Shown one piece after another: positions 52,198 to 61,874 of a DNA stretch of 64,000 nucleotides (its first letter is position 1; every line of letters starts with the position of its first letter). The position numbers and the translations under genes are program-made. Under the pieces are notes generated by a model. It saw only the letters and a list, made by a program, of their open reading frames with translations. It was not told the DNA's origin and made no database searches. The stretch spans positions 1-64,000 of the forward strand of contig NZ_JAOZVR010000051.1 of NCBI RefSeq assembly GCF_025869515.1, read 5' to 3'. The stretch comes from Ferrovibrio sp. GTDB lineage: Bacteria > Pseudomonadota > Alphaproteobacteria > Ferrovibrionales > Ferrovibrionaceae.

Positions 52198-53235
52198 TTA
52201 GCTGCGCCAGCGAAGGACCGTGTCCTTCACCGCATTCATGAAGGGCCGGCCTTCATCCCGGGCGCGCTGGTATTCGTTCTTGAGCTGGTAATACCACCGC
52301 GCCTGCGTATCGGTGTCGCGGATCAGCATCAGGGTCGGGTCGTATTTCAGGCCGCGCTGCTGGCGGATCAGGATGTCGCGGTCCTGGCCCAGGAAATGGT
52401 CCATGACGACAAGTGCGAGTGGAGTCAGCAGCTTGAGCCAGGGCATGGTCCAGAAGAAGATGTTGGTCACCTCGGTCTGGGTGTCGTCGATCGGGGTGAC
52501 GGCGGTGAAGTTCCAGACGCTGTTGCGGCCGATGCGGATATGCTCGATGCGCACGCCGGGCAGGCGGAAGCTGATCTCGGTTTCCGGCGCGGCGCCGAGG
52601 ATGCGATAGGCCAGCGTGATCGCCGGCTTGTGCCGCTTCATCGTGAAACCATAAGGACTTGGGCCGAATTCCTTAGACTTTGTCTTAAGTTTGATCGGGC
52701 CGGTGCGCCAGTACCAGGAGCGGTGGATGAAGGGCACATGGGCCGGGTCCATCAGGCCGACCACGGCATGGTCCATGCTGCAGGGGAACAGCATCGCCTT
52801 GGTCAGGGTCGGGCGCAGCTCGGCCGGCAGGTCGGGCAGGCCGGGCGGCTCCTGGTCGGGCTCGTCCTTGCCCATCCAGATCCAGACCAGGCCGTTCTGC
52901 TCCCGCACCGGGTAGCGGCGGACCTTGATCTTGCCGATGTCGAACTCCTGGCCTTCGACCAGCGACGGGATATGGGTGCACTGGCCGGACGGACCGAACT
53001 TCCAGCCATGGTAGGGACACTGCACCTCCTGGCCGTCGAAGCTGCCTTCCGACAGCGGCACGCCGCGATGCGGGCAGATGTCGCGGATGGCGAAGACCTC
53101 ACCATCGCGCGTCCGGCCAAACAGCACCGGCTCGTTGAGCAGGATCTTGGTTTTGGTCTTGCCCGGCTTGAGATCGTGGCCGGGCAGGGCGAAATACCAG
53201 ATGTCTTTCAGCAGGAAGGGCGTGGCGGCACTCAT
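52198..53235 (-). CDS. Rieske [2Fe-2S] oxygenase alpha-subunit-like protein
   Basis: A 345-residue Rieske non-heme iron oxygenase. The cluster is bound by CPHRGVPL and CPYHGWKFG (CxH...CxxH, near residues 54 and 73), and the catalytic mononuclear iron site by DPAHVPFIHRSWYW. It starts with LLKDIWYFALPGHDLKPG, as in vanillate/phenoxybenzoate-type enzymes that hydroxylate or demethylate aromatic or steroid-like substrates. No reductase gene is adjacent, so electrons must come from elsewhere. Substrate unknown. Confidence 0.9.
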   Translation of the reverse strand: MSAATPFLLKDIWYFALPGHDLKPGKTKTKILLNEPVLFGRTRDGEVFAIRDICPHRGVPLSEGSFDGQEVQCPYHGWKFGPSGQCTHIPSLVEGQEFDIGKIKVRRYPVREQNGLVWIWMGKDEPDQEPPGLPDLPAELRPTLTKAMLFPCSMDHAVVGLMDPAHVPFIHRSWYWRTGPIKLKTKSKEFGPSPYGFTMKRHKPAITLAYRILGAAPETEISFRLPGVRIEHIRIGRNSVWNFTAVTPIDDTQTEVTNIFFWTMPWLKLLTPLALVVMDHFLGQDRDILIRQQRGLKYDPTLMLIRDTDTQARWYYQLKNEYQRARDEGRPFMNAVKDTVLRWRS

Positions 53236-53385
53236 ACCGGGTTACCTAGCATGCGCGGGGTCGTGGCAGCCAGCGACAGGCCGACGCACCCCGGCTGGCT
53301 AATCCTAGGACGGATTTTCGCTCCGTTCTCCCGCATCTGGGATTCGTCCGCAGGCGTTCCCCTGACCCTGGGCCGGAATCGGCAC

Positions 53386-53394
53386 TTATCCACA
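53386..53394 (+). promoter_or_regulatory. DnaA-box-like 9-mer upstream of dnaE
   Basis: TTATCCACA matches the consensus DnaA box exactly and lies about 130 bases upstream of the dnaE start in the 292-base gap 53236-53527. One such match in a window this size is not rare by chance. I see nothing else firm in the gap beyond several GGGATTCG/GGGAATC variants. Confidence 0.35.
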
Positions 53395-53527
53395 AGATAT
53401 TGGGAATCAACACAATTTCGCCACACTCCTTATGGGATTCGGATTCCATGCGTTCTGGTTTTGCGGCCCTAGGTCGCGTATCGTAAAGCGTGAACGGGAA
53501 TCGAAAATCCAGCTGCATCCGGGGTTC

Positions 53528-56500
53528 ATGAGTCACGCCGATTTCGTCCATTTGCGCGTCCACACCGCCTATTCGCTGACCGAGGGCGCCATCCGTCTGC
53601 CCAAGCTGGCCGAGCTGTGCAACCGCAACCGCATGCCGGCGGTGGCGATCACCGATACCAACAACCTGTTCGGCGCGCTGGAATTCTCCAAGGAGATGGC
53701 CGGCAAGGGCATCCAGCCGATCATCGGCTGCCAGCTCAGCCTCGCCCGCGCCGACCATGCCCAGCCGAGCGCCCGCAACCTGCGCAAGCCCGACCCCGAC
53801 CGGATCGTGCTGCTGGCCCAGACCGAGGCCGGTTACGCCAACCTGATGAAGCTCTCGACCAAGGCCTATCTGGAGCCGCCGCCGGGCGAGGTGGCGCAGA
53901 TCCAATGGGCAGACCTGGAGGCCTGCAATACCGGCCTGATCTGTCTGACCGGCGGCCCCGGCGGCCCGATTGCCCGTCTGCTGCTGGACGGCCAGATGGA
54001 AGCGGCGCGCGAACAGCTGGTCGCGCTGGCCGGGATTTTCCCCGGCCGGCTCTATGTCGAACTGCAGCGCCACGGCTGGACCTCGGAAGCCAAGAGCGAG
54101 CCCGGCCTGCTCGACCTGGCCTACGAGCTGAACCTGCCGCTGGTCGCCACCAACGACTGCTATTTCCCCGACGAGGATATGTACGAGGCGCATGACGCGC
54201 TGCTCTGCATCGCCGAAGGCGCCTATGTCAGCGAGCAGGACCGCCGCCGGGTGACGCCCGACCACCGCTTCAAGTCGGCCGAAGAGATGCGGGTGCTGTT
54301 CGCCGACCTGCCCGAAGCCATCGACAACACGCTGGTGATCGCCCGGCGCTGCGCCGTGAAGGCCAACGAACGCGCCCCGATCCTGCCCAATTTCGGTGAC
54401 GGTACGGGGGAAAGCGAGGCCGACATGCTGCGCCGCATGGCGCGCGACGGCCTGGAAGAGCGCCTGCAGCAGATCGGCATCACCGACCCGGACAAGGCCA
54501 AGGTCTATTACGACCGTCTCGAATTCGAATGCGAGACGATCATCAACATGAAATTCCCCGGCTACTTCCTGATCGTGGCCGACTTCATCCAGTGGTCGAA
54601 ACGCAAGGGCATCGCCGTGGGTCCGGGCCGCGGTTCGGGCGCCGGCTCGGTGGTTGCCTGGGCGCTGACCATCACCGACCTCGACCCGCTCCGCTTCGGC
54701 CTGCTGTTCGAACGCTTCCTCAATCCGGAACGCGTCTCGATGCCCGACTTCGATATCGATTTCTGCCAGGAACGCCGCGACGAGGTGATCCGTTATGTGC
54801 AGACCCGCTACGGCGCGGCCAACGTGGCGCAGATCATCACCTTCGGCAAATTGCAGGCGCGTGCGGCTTTGCGCGACGTCGGTCGCGTGCTGCAGCTGCC
54901 GCTCGGCCAGGTCGACCGCATCTGCAAGCTGATCCCCAACAACCCGGCCAATCCGGTGACCCTGGCGCAGGCGATCAAGGAAGAGGTGCGCCTGCGCGAA
55001 GAACGCGACCGCGATGAAGCCGTCGGCCGCATGATGGATGTGGCGCTGAAGCTGGAGGGCCTGTATCGCAACGCCTCGACCCATGCCGCCGGCGTGGTGA
55101 TCGGCGACCGGCCGCTGGTCGAGCTGGTGCCGCTCTATCGCGATCCGCATGCCTCGATGGCGGCGACGCAGTTCTCGATGAAATACGCCGAGGCCGCCGG
55201 CCTGGTGAAATTCGACTTCCTCGGCCTGAAGACGCTGGACGTGCTGGAAAAGGCCGTCGCGCTGATCCGCGCCCGGGGCGTGCCGATCGAGCTGGCCGGC
55301 ATTCCGCTCTCCGATCAGCCCACCTTCGACCTGCTCGGACGCGGCGATGCGGTCGGCGTGTTCCAGTTTGAAGGCAGCGGCATGCGCGACATGCTGCGCA
55401 ACATGAAACCCGATGCCTTCGAGGACCTGATCGCGCTGGTGGCGCTGTATCGCCCGGGCCCGATGGAAAACATCCCGAGCTACATCGCCCGCAAGCACGG
55501 CAGGGAAAAGCCGGATTACCTGCACGACTGGCTCAAGCCGGTGCTGGAGGAAACCTACGGCGTCATCATCTATCAGGAACAGGTGATGGAAATCGCCAAG
55601 GTCCTGGCCGGCTATTCGCTCGGCGATGCCGATCTCTTGCGCCGCGCCATGGGCAAGAAGATCAAGGCCGAGATGGATGCGCAGAAGGACCGCTTCGTCG
55701 AGGGCGCCAAGGCCAAGGGCGTTGATGCCGAGCGTGCCGCCTTCATCTTCGAGCTGGTGGAGAAATTCGCCGGCTACGGTTTCAACAAGAGCCATGCGGC
55801 CGCCTATGCGCTGGTCGCCTGGCAGACCGCCTATCTGAAGGCCAATTATCCGGTCGAGTTCATCGCCGCCTCGATGACGCTGGATATCTCCAATACCGAC
55901 AAGCTGAACGTGTTTCGCCAGGAATGTGCGCGCCAGGGCATCACGCTGCTGCCGCCGGATATCAATCGTTCGCAGGTCGAATTCTCGGTCGAATACGACC
56001 GCCACGAGAAAGGCGCGATCCGGTATGCGCTGTCGGCCGTGCGCAATGTCGGCGCCGCGCCGATGGCGCAGATTGTCGCCGAGCGCGAGAAGAACGGCCC
56101 GTTCAAGTCGCTGTTCGATTTTGCCGGCCGGGTCGATCCCTCGGCGCTGAACAAGCGCATGCTGGAAAACATCGCCAAGGCCGGCGCCTTCGATGGCCTG
56201 GAAAAGAATCGCGCCAGGGTGATGGCGTCGCTGGAGACGCTGGTCCGCTTTGCCCAGAGCAAGGCCGAGGAGCGCAGCAGCAACCAGGTCAATCTCTTCG
56301 GTGGCGGCAAGACCGAAGAACGCCTGCCCAAGCTGCCCGAGGGCGAGGCCTGGACGCCGATGGACCAGCTTGCCAAGGAATTCGAGGCGATCGGCTTCTA
56401 TCTCTCGGCGCATCCGCTCGATGCCTATCAGGCGACGCTCAACCGCGTCGGCGTCAAACGCTATGCCGATGTGCTGAAGCAGCTGCATGCCAGCGAGCAG

Positions 56501-56998
56501 ATCGTCAAGGTGGCCGGCACGGTGATCTCGAAACAGGAACGCACCTCGCAGAAAACCGGCAACCGCTTCGCCTTCGTCCAGTGTTCGGATGCCTCGGGCA
56601 TGTATGAGGTGATGCTGTTCTCCGAGGTGCTGGCGCAGCATCGCGAGCTGCTGGAGCCCGGCACCAACGTGGTGTGGAATCTCTCGGCCAAGGTGGATGG
56701 CGAGCAGCCGCGCCTGAACGGCCAGCGCATCGAGAAGCTGGACGATGTGGCGGCGCGGGCCGCCGCCGGCATCAGGATTCTGGTGGAGAGCGACCGCTCG
56801 CTGCCGCAGATCAGAAGCCTGCTCGACAAGGCCGGCAAGGGCAGGGGCCAGGTCTATCTCGGCCTCAAGCTGGAAGAGCCCGGCGTGCCCGGCGGCATCG
56901 AAGCCGAGATTAAGCTGCCGCAGGCTTATTCGATCAACCCGACCACGCGCCACCAGATCCGCGTGCTGCCGGGGGTGTTAGAGGTTTACGATATTTAA
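53528..56998 (+). CDS. dnaE: DNA polymerase III subunit alpha
   Basis: A 1156-residue replicative polymerase subunit. The N-terminal PHP domain starts FVHLRVHTAYSLTEGAIRLP. The catalytic aspartates are in PDFDIDFCQERRDEVIRYV, preceded by GPGRGSGAGSVVAWALTITD; the fingers region has IIYQEQVMEIAKVLAGYSLG and KKIKAEMDAQKDRF. A helix-hairpin-helix and OB fold follow in the last 300 residues. The ATG at 53528 begins the PHP domain; upstream in-frame codons to 53432 have no family support. pepN starts 9 bases after the stop. Confidence 0.97.
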   Translation: MSHADFVHLRVHTAYSLTEGAIRLPKLAELCNRNRMPAVAITDTNNLFGALEFSKEMAGKGIQPIIGCQLSLARADHAQPSARNLRKPDPDRIVLLAQTEAGYANLMKLSTKAYLEPPPGEVAQIQWADLEACNTGLICLTGGPGGPIARLLLDGQMEAAREQLVALAGIFPGRLYVELQRHGWTSEAKSEPGLLDLAYELNLPLVATNDCYFPDEDMYEAHDALLCIAEGAYVSEQDRRRVTPDHRFKSAEEMRVLFADLPEAIDNTLVIARRCAVKANERAPILPNFGDGTGESEADMLRRMARDGLEERLQQIGITDPDKAKVYYDRLEFECETIINMKFPGYFLIVADFIQWSKRKGIAVGPGRGSGAGSVVAWALTITDLDPLRFGLLFERFLNPERVSMPDFDIDFCQERRDEVIRYVQTRYGAANVAQIITFGKLQARAALRDVGRVLQLPLGQVDRICKLIPNNPANPVTLAQAIKEEVRLREERDRDEAVGRMMDVALKLEGLYRNASTHAAGVVIGDRPLVELVPLYRDPHASMAATQFSMKYAEAAGLVKFDFLGLKTLDVLEKAVALIRARGVPIELAGIPLSDQPTFDLLGRGDAVGVFQFEGSGMRDMLRNMKPDAFEDLIALVALYRPGPMENIPSYIARKHGREKPDYLHDWLKPVLEETYGVIIYQEQVMEIAKVLAGYSLGDADLLRRAMGKKIKAEMDAQKDRFVEGAKAKGVDAERAAFIFELVEKFAGYGFNKSHAAAYALVAWQTAYLKANYPVEFIAASMTLDISNTDKLNVFRQECARQGITLLPPDINRSQVEFSVEYDRHEKGAIRYALSAVRNVGAAPMAQIVAEREKNGPFKSLFDFAGRVDPSALNKRMLENIAKAGAFDGLEKNRARVMASLETLVRFAQSKAEERSSNQVNLFGGGKTEERLPKLPEGEAWTPMDQLAKEFEAIGFYLSAHPLDAYQATLNRVGVKRYADVLKQLHASEQIVKVAGTVISKQERTSQKTGNRFAFVQCSDASGMYEVMLFSEVLAQHRELLEPGTNVVWNLSAKVDGEQPRLNGQRIEKLDDVAARAAAGIRILVESDRSLPQIRSLLDKAGKGRGQVYLGLKLEEPGVPGGIEAEIKLPQAYSINPTTRHQIRVLPGVLEVYDI

Positions 56999-57007
56999 GG
57001 TGAGTGC

Positions 57008-59635
57008 ATGACCGCGCAGCCGACCGCCATCCATCGCAAGGATTACCGCGCTCCGGATTTCCGCATCGAGACCGTCGATCTGGAATTCGACCTGCAGCCC
57101 GAGGCCACGCGGGTGAAGTCGCGGCTGGCGCTGCAGCCGCTGAAACCCGGCACGCCGCTGGTGCTGGATGGCGAGGACCTCGACCTGCTGTCGGTGACCA
57201 TCGACGGGCACCGGCTGGCGCATGCCGATTACAAGACCGATGCGCAGGCCCTGACCATTCCGGCGGTGCCGGCGGCGCCTTTCGTGCTGGAGATCGAGAC
57301 CCGCATCAACCCGAAGGGCAATACGCAGCTTTCGGGCCTGTTCCAGTCGAGCGGCGTCTATTGCACGCAATGCGAGGCGGAAGGCTTCCGGCGCATCACC
57401 TATTTCTTCGACCGCCCCGATGTGATGACGGTCTACCGCACCACCATCCGGGCTGACAAAAACGCCTGCCCGGTGCTGCTGTCGAACGGCAACCTGCTGG
57501 AAGAAGGCAGCCTGTCGGACGGCCGGCATTTCGCTGTCTGGCATGACCCGTTTCCCAAGCCGAGCTATCTCTTTGCCCTTGTCGCCGGCGATCTCGCCGT
57601 CAACGAGGACGTGTTCGTCACCCGCAGTGGCCGCAAGGTGAAGCTGCGGATTTTCGTCGAACACGGCAAGGAAGGCCGCACGGCCTATGCCATGGACGCG
57701 CTGAAACGTTCGATGCGCTGGGACGAGACGCGCTTCGGCCTGGAATACGATCTCGACCTGTTCAACATCGTCGCCGTCAGCGATTTCAATATGGGCGCGA
57801 TGGAGAACAAGAGCCTGAATGTCTTCAACGACAAATACATTCTGGCCGATCCGGAAACCGCCACCGATGTGGATTATGCCGGCATCGAAGCCGTGGTGGC
57901 GCATGAATATTTTCACAACTGGACCGGCAACCGCATCACCTGCCGCGACTGGTTCCAGCTGTCGCTGAAGGAAGGCCTCACGGTTTTCCGCGACCAGGAA
58001 TTCTCCGCCGACATGCGTTCGCGGCCGGTGCGGCGCATCCAGGATGTGCGCGCGCTGCGGTCGCGCCAGTTCCCCGAGGATGCCGGGCCGCTGGCGCATC
58101 CGATCCGGCCGGACAGCTACATCGCCATCGACAATTTCTATACCGCGACGGTTTACGAGAAGGGCTCCGAAGTCATCCGCATGATCCACACCATGCTGGG
58201 CGAGGATGGCTTCCAGAAGGGCATGAAACTGTACGTCGAACGCCACGATGGAGAAGCCGCGACCTGCGACCAGTTCGTCGCCGCCATGGCCGATGCCAAT
58301 GGCGCCGACCTGTCGCAGTTCCAGCTCTGGTACAGCCAGGCCGGCACGCCGGAGGTGGCGGTCGAGGGCCGCTACGATGCCGCCAGCGGCGACTACGACC
58401 TGACGGTGACGCAGACCGTGCCGCCGACGCCGGGCCAGCCGGTGAAACAGCCGGTGCATATGCCATTCCGTCTCGGCCTGCTGGATGCGCAGGGCCAGGA
58501 TATCGCGCTGAAGCTGGATGGCGATGTCGCCGCTATGCCGAAGCCCGGCGTGCTGTCGCTGACCGCGCCGAAGCAGACCTTCCGCTTCAAGGGCGTGCCG
58601 GAGCCGAAAGCCATTTCGCTCAACCGCGGCTTCTCGGCGCCGGTGCTGGTGAAGGCCAGGCAGGATGGCGCGGCGCAGGCCTTTCTGATGGCACATGACA
58701 GCGACGCTTTCGCGCGCTGGGAAGCCGGCCAGCAGTATGCCACCGAGCTGCTGCTGAAGCGGGTGGCCGATCCGTCGCAGCCGTTCGATCCGGCCTTCAT
58801 CGAGGCCATCGGCCAGACGCTGCGCGACGACATGCTGGAAAAGGCCTTCATCGCCGAGGCGATCACCCTGCCCAGCGAGGATTATGTCGCCGACCGCATG
58901 GCGGTGGTGGATGTCGAGGGCATCCATGCCGCGCGCCGGGCGCTGCGGCAGGAGATCGCGCACCGCTTCCGCCCGCTGCTGGAAGACGCCTATGCGTCCA
59001 ATGCCGTGCCCGGTCCCTATAGTCCCGATGCCGCATCGGCCGGGCGGCGCGCGCTGAAGAATGCGGCGCTGTCCTATCTGGCCGAACTGGCGGATGGCGA
59101 TGCCGGCCTGCAGCGCCTGATCCACGACCAGTATATCAGGGCCGACAACATGACCGACCGCGCGGCGGCCTTGCGCCTGCTGGTCGATATCGCCGGGCCG
59201 GAGCGGCAGTCGGCGCTCGATGATTTCTACCAGCGTTTTGCCGACGATCCGCTGGTGCTCGACAAATGGCTGATGCTGCAGGCGATCTCGGCGCTGCCCG
59301 ATACGCTGCAGCAGGTGAGAGGCCTGCTGAAACATCCGGCGTTTTCATTGCAGAAGCCGAACAAGGTGCGCGCGCTGGTCGGCGCCTTCACCACCAACGC
59401 GCTGCGCTATCATGCCGCCGATGGCTCCGGATATGAATTCCACGCCGACCGCATCCTGGAGATCGAGCCGATCAATCCGCAGCTGGCCGCGCGCCTGCTG
59501 GGGCCGCTGGGCCGCTGGCGCCGGTTCGATGCCGGCCGGCAGGATAAGATGAAGGCGCAGCTGCGCCGCGTGCTGGCCCAGCCGAGCCTGTCGCGCGATA
59601 CCTACGAGATCGCGACCAAGTCGCTGGAGAATTAA
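57008..59635 (+). CDS. pepN: Aminopeptidase N (M1 family)
   Basis: An 875-residue zinc aminopeptidase that removes N-terminal residues from peptides in the cytosol. The substrate motif is FNMGAMENKSLN, the zinc site HEYFHNWTGNRITCRDWFQL (HExxH) with a downstream glutamate in LKEGLTVFRDQEFS. The N-terminal saddle domain and C-terminal helical domain have normal length for the PepN subfamily. Its stop overlaps that of the convergent tetR-type gene by 4 bases. Confidence 0.97.
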   Translation: MTAQPTAIHRKDYRAPDFRIETVDLEFDLQPEATRVKSRLALQPLKPGTPLVLDGEDLDLLSVTIDGHRLAHADYKTDAQALTIPAVPAAPFVLEIETRINPKGNTQLSGLFQSSGVYCTQCEAEGFRRITYFFDRPDVMTVYRTTIRADKNACPVLLSNGNLLEEGSLSDGRHFAVWHDPFPKPSYLFALVAGDLAVNEDVFVTRSGRKVKLRIFVEHGKEGRTAYAMDALKRSMRWDETRFGLEYDLDLFNIVAVSDFNMGAMENKSLNVFNDKYILADPETATDVDYAGIEAVVAHEYFHNWTGNRITCRDWFQLSLKEGLTVFRDQEFSADMRSRPVRRIQDVRALRSRQFPEDAGPLAHPIRPDSYIAIDNFYTATVYEKGSEVIRMIHTMLGEDGFQKGMKLYVERHDGEAATCDQFVAAMADANGADLSQFQLWYSQAGTPEVAVEGRYDAASGDYDLTVTQTVPPTPGQPVKQPVHMPFRLGLLDAQGQDIALKLDGDVAAMPKPGVLSLTAPKQTFRFKGVPEPKAISLNRGFSAPVLVKARQDGAAQAFLMAHDSDAFARWEAGQQYATELLLKRVADPSQPFDPAFIEAIGQTLRDDMLEKAFIAEAITLPSEDYVADRMAVVDVEGIHAARRALRQEIAHRFRPLLEDAYASNAVPGPYSPDAASAGRRALKNAALSYLAELADGDAGLQRLIHDQYIRADNMTDRAAALRLLVDIAGPERQSALDDFYQRFADDPLVLDKWLMLQAISALPDTLQQVRGLLKHPAFSLQKPNKVRALVGAFTTNALRYHAADGSGYEFHADRILEIEPINPQLAARLLGPLGRWRRFDAGRQDKMKAQLRRVLAQPSLSRDTYEIATKSLEN

Positions 59636-60276
59636 GCCGGTTTGCTGTAGGCGCGCAGGAAGGCGCTGACCGCGCTGTCCACCCGGCGGCGAATCTCGGC
59701 TTCCGGCATCTCGCCATCGATGCGCAGCGTGCGGCGCATGCTGCGATGGCCCATCAGCATGCCGAAGAACTGTTCGGCCGCCAGCACGGGATCGTCGACG
59801 GCGAGGCGGCCGGTTTCGGTTTCGCGGTCGAGGAAGGCGGCGAGGCGGGCGAGGCCGCGCCCCGGGCCGTTGGCATAGAAGGTCGGGCCGAGCGTCGGGA
59901 AACTGGCCGACGATCCGATCAGCAGGCGCTGGAACTGCACGGCACGGTCGGACAGAATCTTGGTCAGGAAGCCGATGCCGAGCGCGGTCAGCACCTCGCG
60001 CGGCGTCGCTTCGGGCGACAGTTCGGCCAGCGCCGCGGTGATCTGGCCCGAGGTATCCTGCACGATGGCGGCGAACAGGTCGTCTTTCGAATCGAAAAGA
60101 TTGTAGATGGTCTGGCGCGACACGCCGGCCTTCACGGCGATGGTTTCCAGGCCGATGCCGTAGCCATGCTCGAAGAACAGCTCGCGTGCCGTTTCCAGGA
60201 TCGCGGCGCGTTTGGCGGCATCGACGGGCCTGCCTCTTTTGGGCGTGCCTCGTCTGATCGGAGCGGCCCGGGTCAA
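59632..60276 (-). CDS. TetR-family transcriptional regulator of the emrAB operon
   Basis: A 214-residue TetR regulator with the N-terminal HTH (ILETARELFFEHGYGIGLET, then VKAGVSRQTIYNLFDSKDDL) and a C-terminal ligand domain of the type with SGQITAAL and FFGMLMGHRSMRRTL. It starts inside the end of the emrB-like gene (4-base overlap) and so belongs to the same operon, most likely as its repressor. A candidate operator lies before the emrA-like gene at 62969-62987. Confidence 0.92.
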   Translation of the reverse strand: MTRAAPIRRGTPKRGRPVDAAKRAAILETARELFFEHGYGIGLETIAVKAGVSRQTIYNLFDSKDDLFAAIVQDTSGQITAALAELSPEATPREVLTALGIGFLTKILSDRAVQFQRLLIGSSASFPTLGPTFYANGPGRGLARLAAFLDRETETGRLAVDDPVLAAEQFFGMLMGHRSMRRTLRIDGEMPEAEIRRRVDSAVSAFLRAYSKPA

Positions 60277-61868
60277 TGCGCGTCTCCCGACGCGGGGGCC
60301 TGCTTCGGCCTCTGCGCGAAAGCCACGGCGACGGCTGCGGCGGCGAACAGGATGGTCAGCAGGGTGAACACGTCGATGAAGCTCATGATATAGGCCTGGC
60401 CCTGCACCTTGGTGGTCAGCATTTTCACGGCGAAGGCCGTCTGGTCGGCGGCGGTGCGGTCGCCGAACAGGCCGGCGATACTGTCCATATACTGCTGCAC
60501 TTCCCAGCGGCCGGGATTGATGAAGTCCACCATGCGGTTCCAGTGGAAATTGGTGCGTTCGGTCATGATCGTGTTGATGCCGGCGAGGCCGAAGGCGCCG
60601 CCGAGGTTGCGCGTCAGGTTATAAAGCCCGCTGGCATTCTTCAATTCGTTCTGCGGCAGGGTGCCGAGCGCGATCACGTTGATCGGCACGATGCAGAACA
60701 TCAGCGCGGCACCGCGCATGATCTGCGGCAGCAGCAGCTGGTCGAACTGCCAGTCGCCGGTCAGGTCCGACATCAGCCAGGTGCTGGCCGCCAGCAGGGC
60801 GAAGCCGAAAGCCAGCACGGGGCGCGGATCGGGCACCTTGCGGGCGAGGAAACCGGCCAGCGGCGCGGAAAGGAACTGCGCCAGGCCGGTGACGAACATG
60901 ACCTCGCCGATCTGCAGGCTGTTCAGCCCGCGCACGCGGCCGAGATAGAGCGGCAGCAGGTAGACCAGTCCGTAGAGGCCGACGCCGATGGTGAGGCTGA
61001 ACAGGCAGCCGGTGGCGAAGTTGCGGTTGCGGAAAGCCTTCAGGTCGACGATCGGGTTGCTGTAGGTGAGGCTGCGCCAGAAGAACAGCACGGCGCCGAG
61101 GATGCTGGCGGCGGTGAAGCCGCGGATCGCCTCGTCGGCGAACCAGTCGTTGCGGGTACCTTCCTCCAGCACGTATTCCAGGCTGCCGAGGAACAGGCCA
61201 AGGCCGATCAGGCCGGTATAATCGAAGCCCTTCAGCAGCGCGTAGTTCGGCTTGTCGATGTCGATGAAGGTCCAGACCAGCGCGATGACGATGACACCGG
61301 GGACGATGTTGATCAGGAACAGCCAGTGCCAGGAGAACAGCTGGGTCAGGTAGCCGCCCAGCGTCGGGCCGATCGTGGGCGCCAGCGTCGCCACCAGGCC
61401 GATGATCACCGTGGCGCCGGCCATCTTCTCGCGCGGGAACATCATGTAGGTGCTGGCAAACACCGTCGGGATCATGGCGCCGCCGAGAAAGCCCTGCAGG
61501 GCGCGCAGCACGATCATGGTTTCCAGATTGGTGGCCAGCGCGCAGCCGATGCTGGCCAGCGTGAAGCTGGCCGCCGAGACGGTGAACAGCACGCGCGTCG
61601 ACAGCAGCCTTGAGAGATAGCCGCTGAACGGAATCATGATTACTTCGGCGATCAGATAGGAGGTCTGCACCCAGCTGATCTCGTCGGCCGAGGCCGAAAG
61701 ACCGGCCTGGATCTCGGTCAGCGACGACGAAACGATCTGGATATCCAGGATCGCCATGAACATGCCGAGCACCATGGCGAAATAGCCGATCAGCCGGCCT
61801 TTCGGCGTTGCCCCGGCAGAGGACGGGGCGGCCGGATTCTGTGCCATGGTGGCGGCAGGCGCAGACAT
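60273..61868 (-). CDS. emrB: DHA2-family MFS drug efflux permease, EmrB type
   Basis: A 531-residue inner-membrane transporter with 14 predicted helices. Motifs are LDIQIVSSSLTEIQAGLSAS in helix 1, the QTSYLIAEVIMIPFSGYLSR segment and the motif C-like GPTLGGYLTQLFSWHWLFLI. With the EmrA-type adaptor and a TolC-like channel it exports hydrophobic compounds across both membranes. The adaptor gene ends 6 bases upstream and the TetR gene overlaps its end. Confidence 0.93.
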   Translation of the reverse strand: MSAPAATMAQNPAAPSSAGATPKGRLIGYFAMVLGMFMAILDIQIVSSSLTEIQAGLSASADEISWVQTSYLIAEVIMIPFSGYLSRLLSTRVLFTVSAASFTLASIGCALATNLETMIVLRALQGFLGGAMIPTVFASTYMMFPREKMAGATVIIGLVATLAPTIGPTLGGYLTQLFSWHWLFLINIVPGVIVIALVWTFIDIDKPNYALLKGFDYTGLIGLGLFLGSLEYVLEEGTRNDWFADEAIRGFTAASILGAVLFFWRSLTYSNPIVDLKAFRNRNFATGCLFSLTIGVGLYGLVYLLPLYLGRVRGLNSLQIGEVMFVTGLAQFLSAPLAGFLARKVPDPRPVLAFGFALLAASTWLMSDLTGDWQFDQLLLPQIMRGAALMFCIVPINVIALGTLPQNELKNASGLYNLTRNLGGAFGLAGINTIMTERTNFHWNRMVDFINPGRWEVQQYMDSIAGLFGDRTAADQTAFAVKMLTTKVQGQAYIMSFIDVFTLLTILFAAAAVAVAFAQRPKQAPASGDAH

Positions 61869-61874
61869 GGCGCG

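Noticed and set aside
53246-56953. 1235-codon minus-strand open frame opposite dnaE
   Set aside because: It is the antisense shadow of dnaE, with no recognisable domain and composition typical of shadow frames.
56978-59335. 785-codon minus-strand open frame opposite pepN
   Set aside because: It is the antisense shadow of pepN; no motif or ribosome site supports it.
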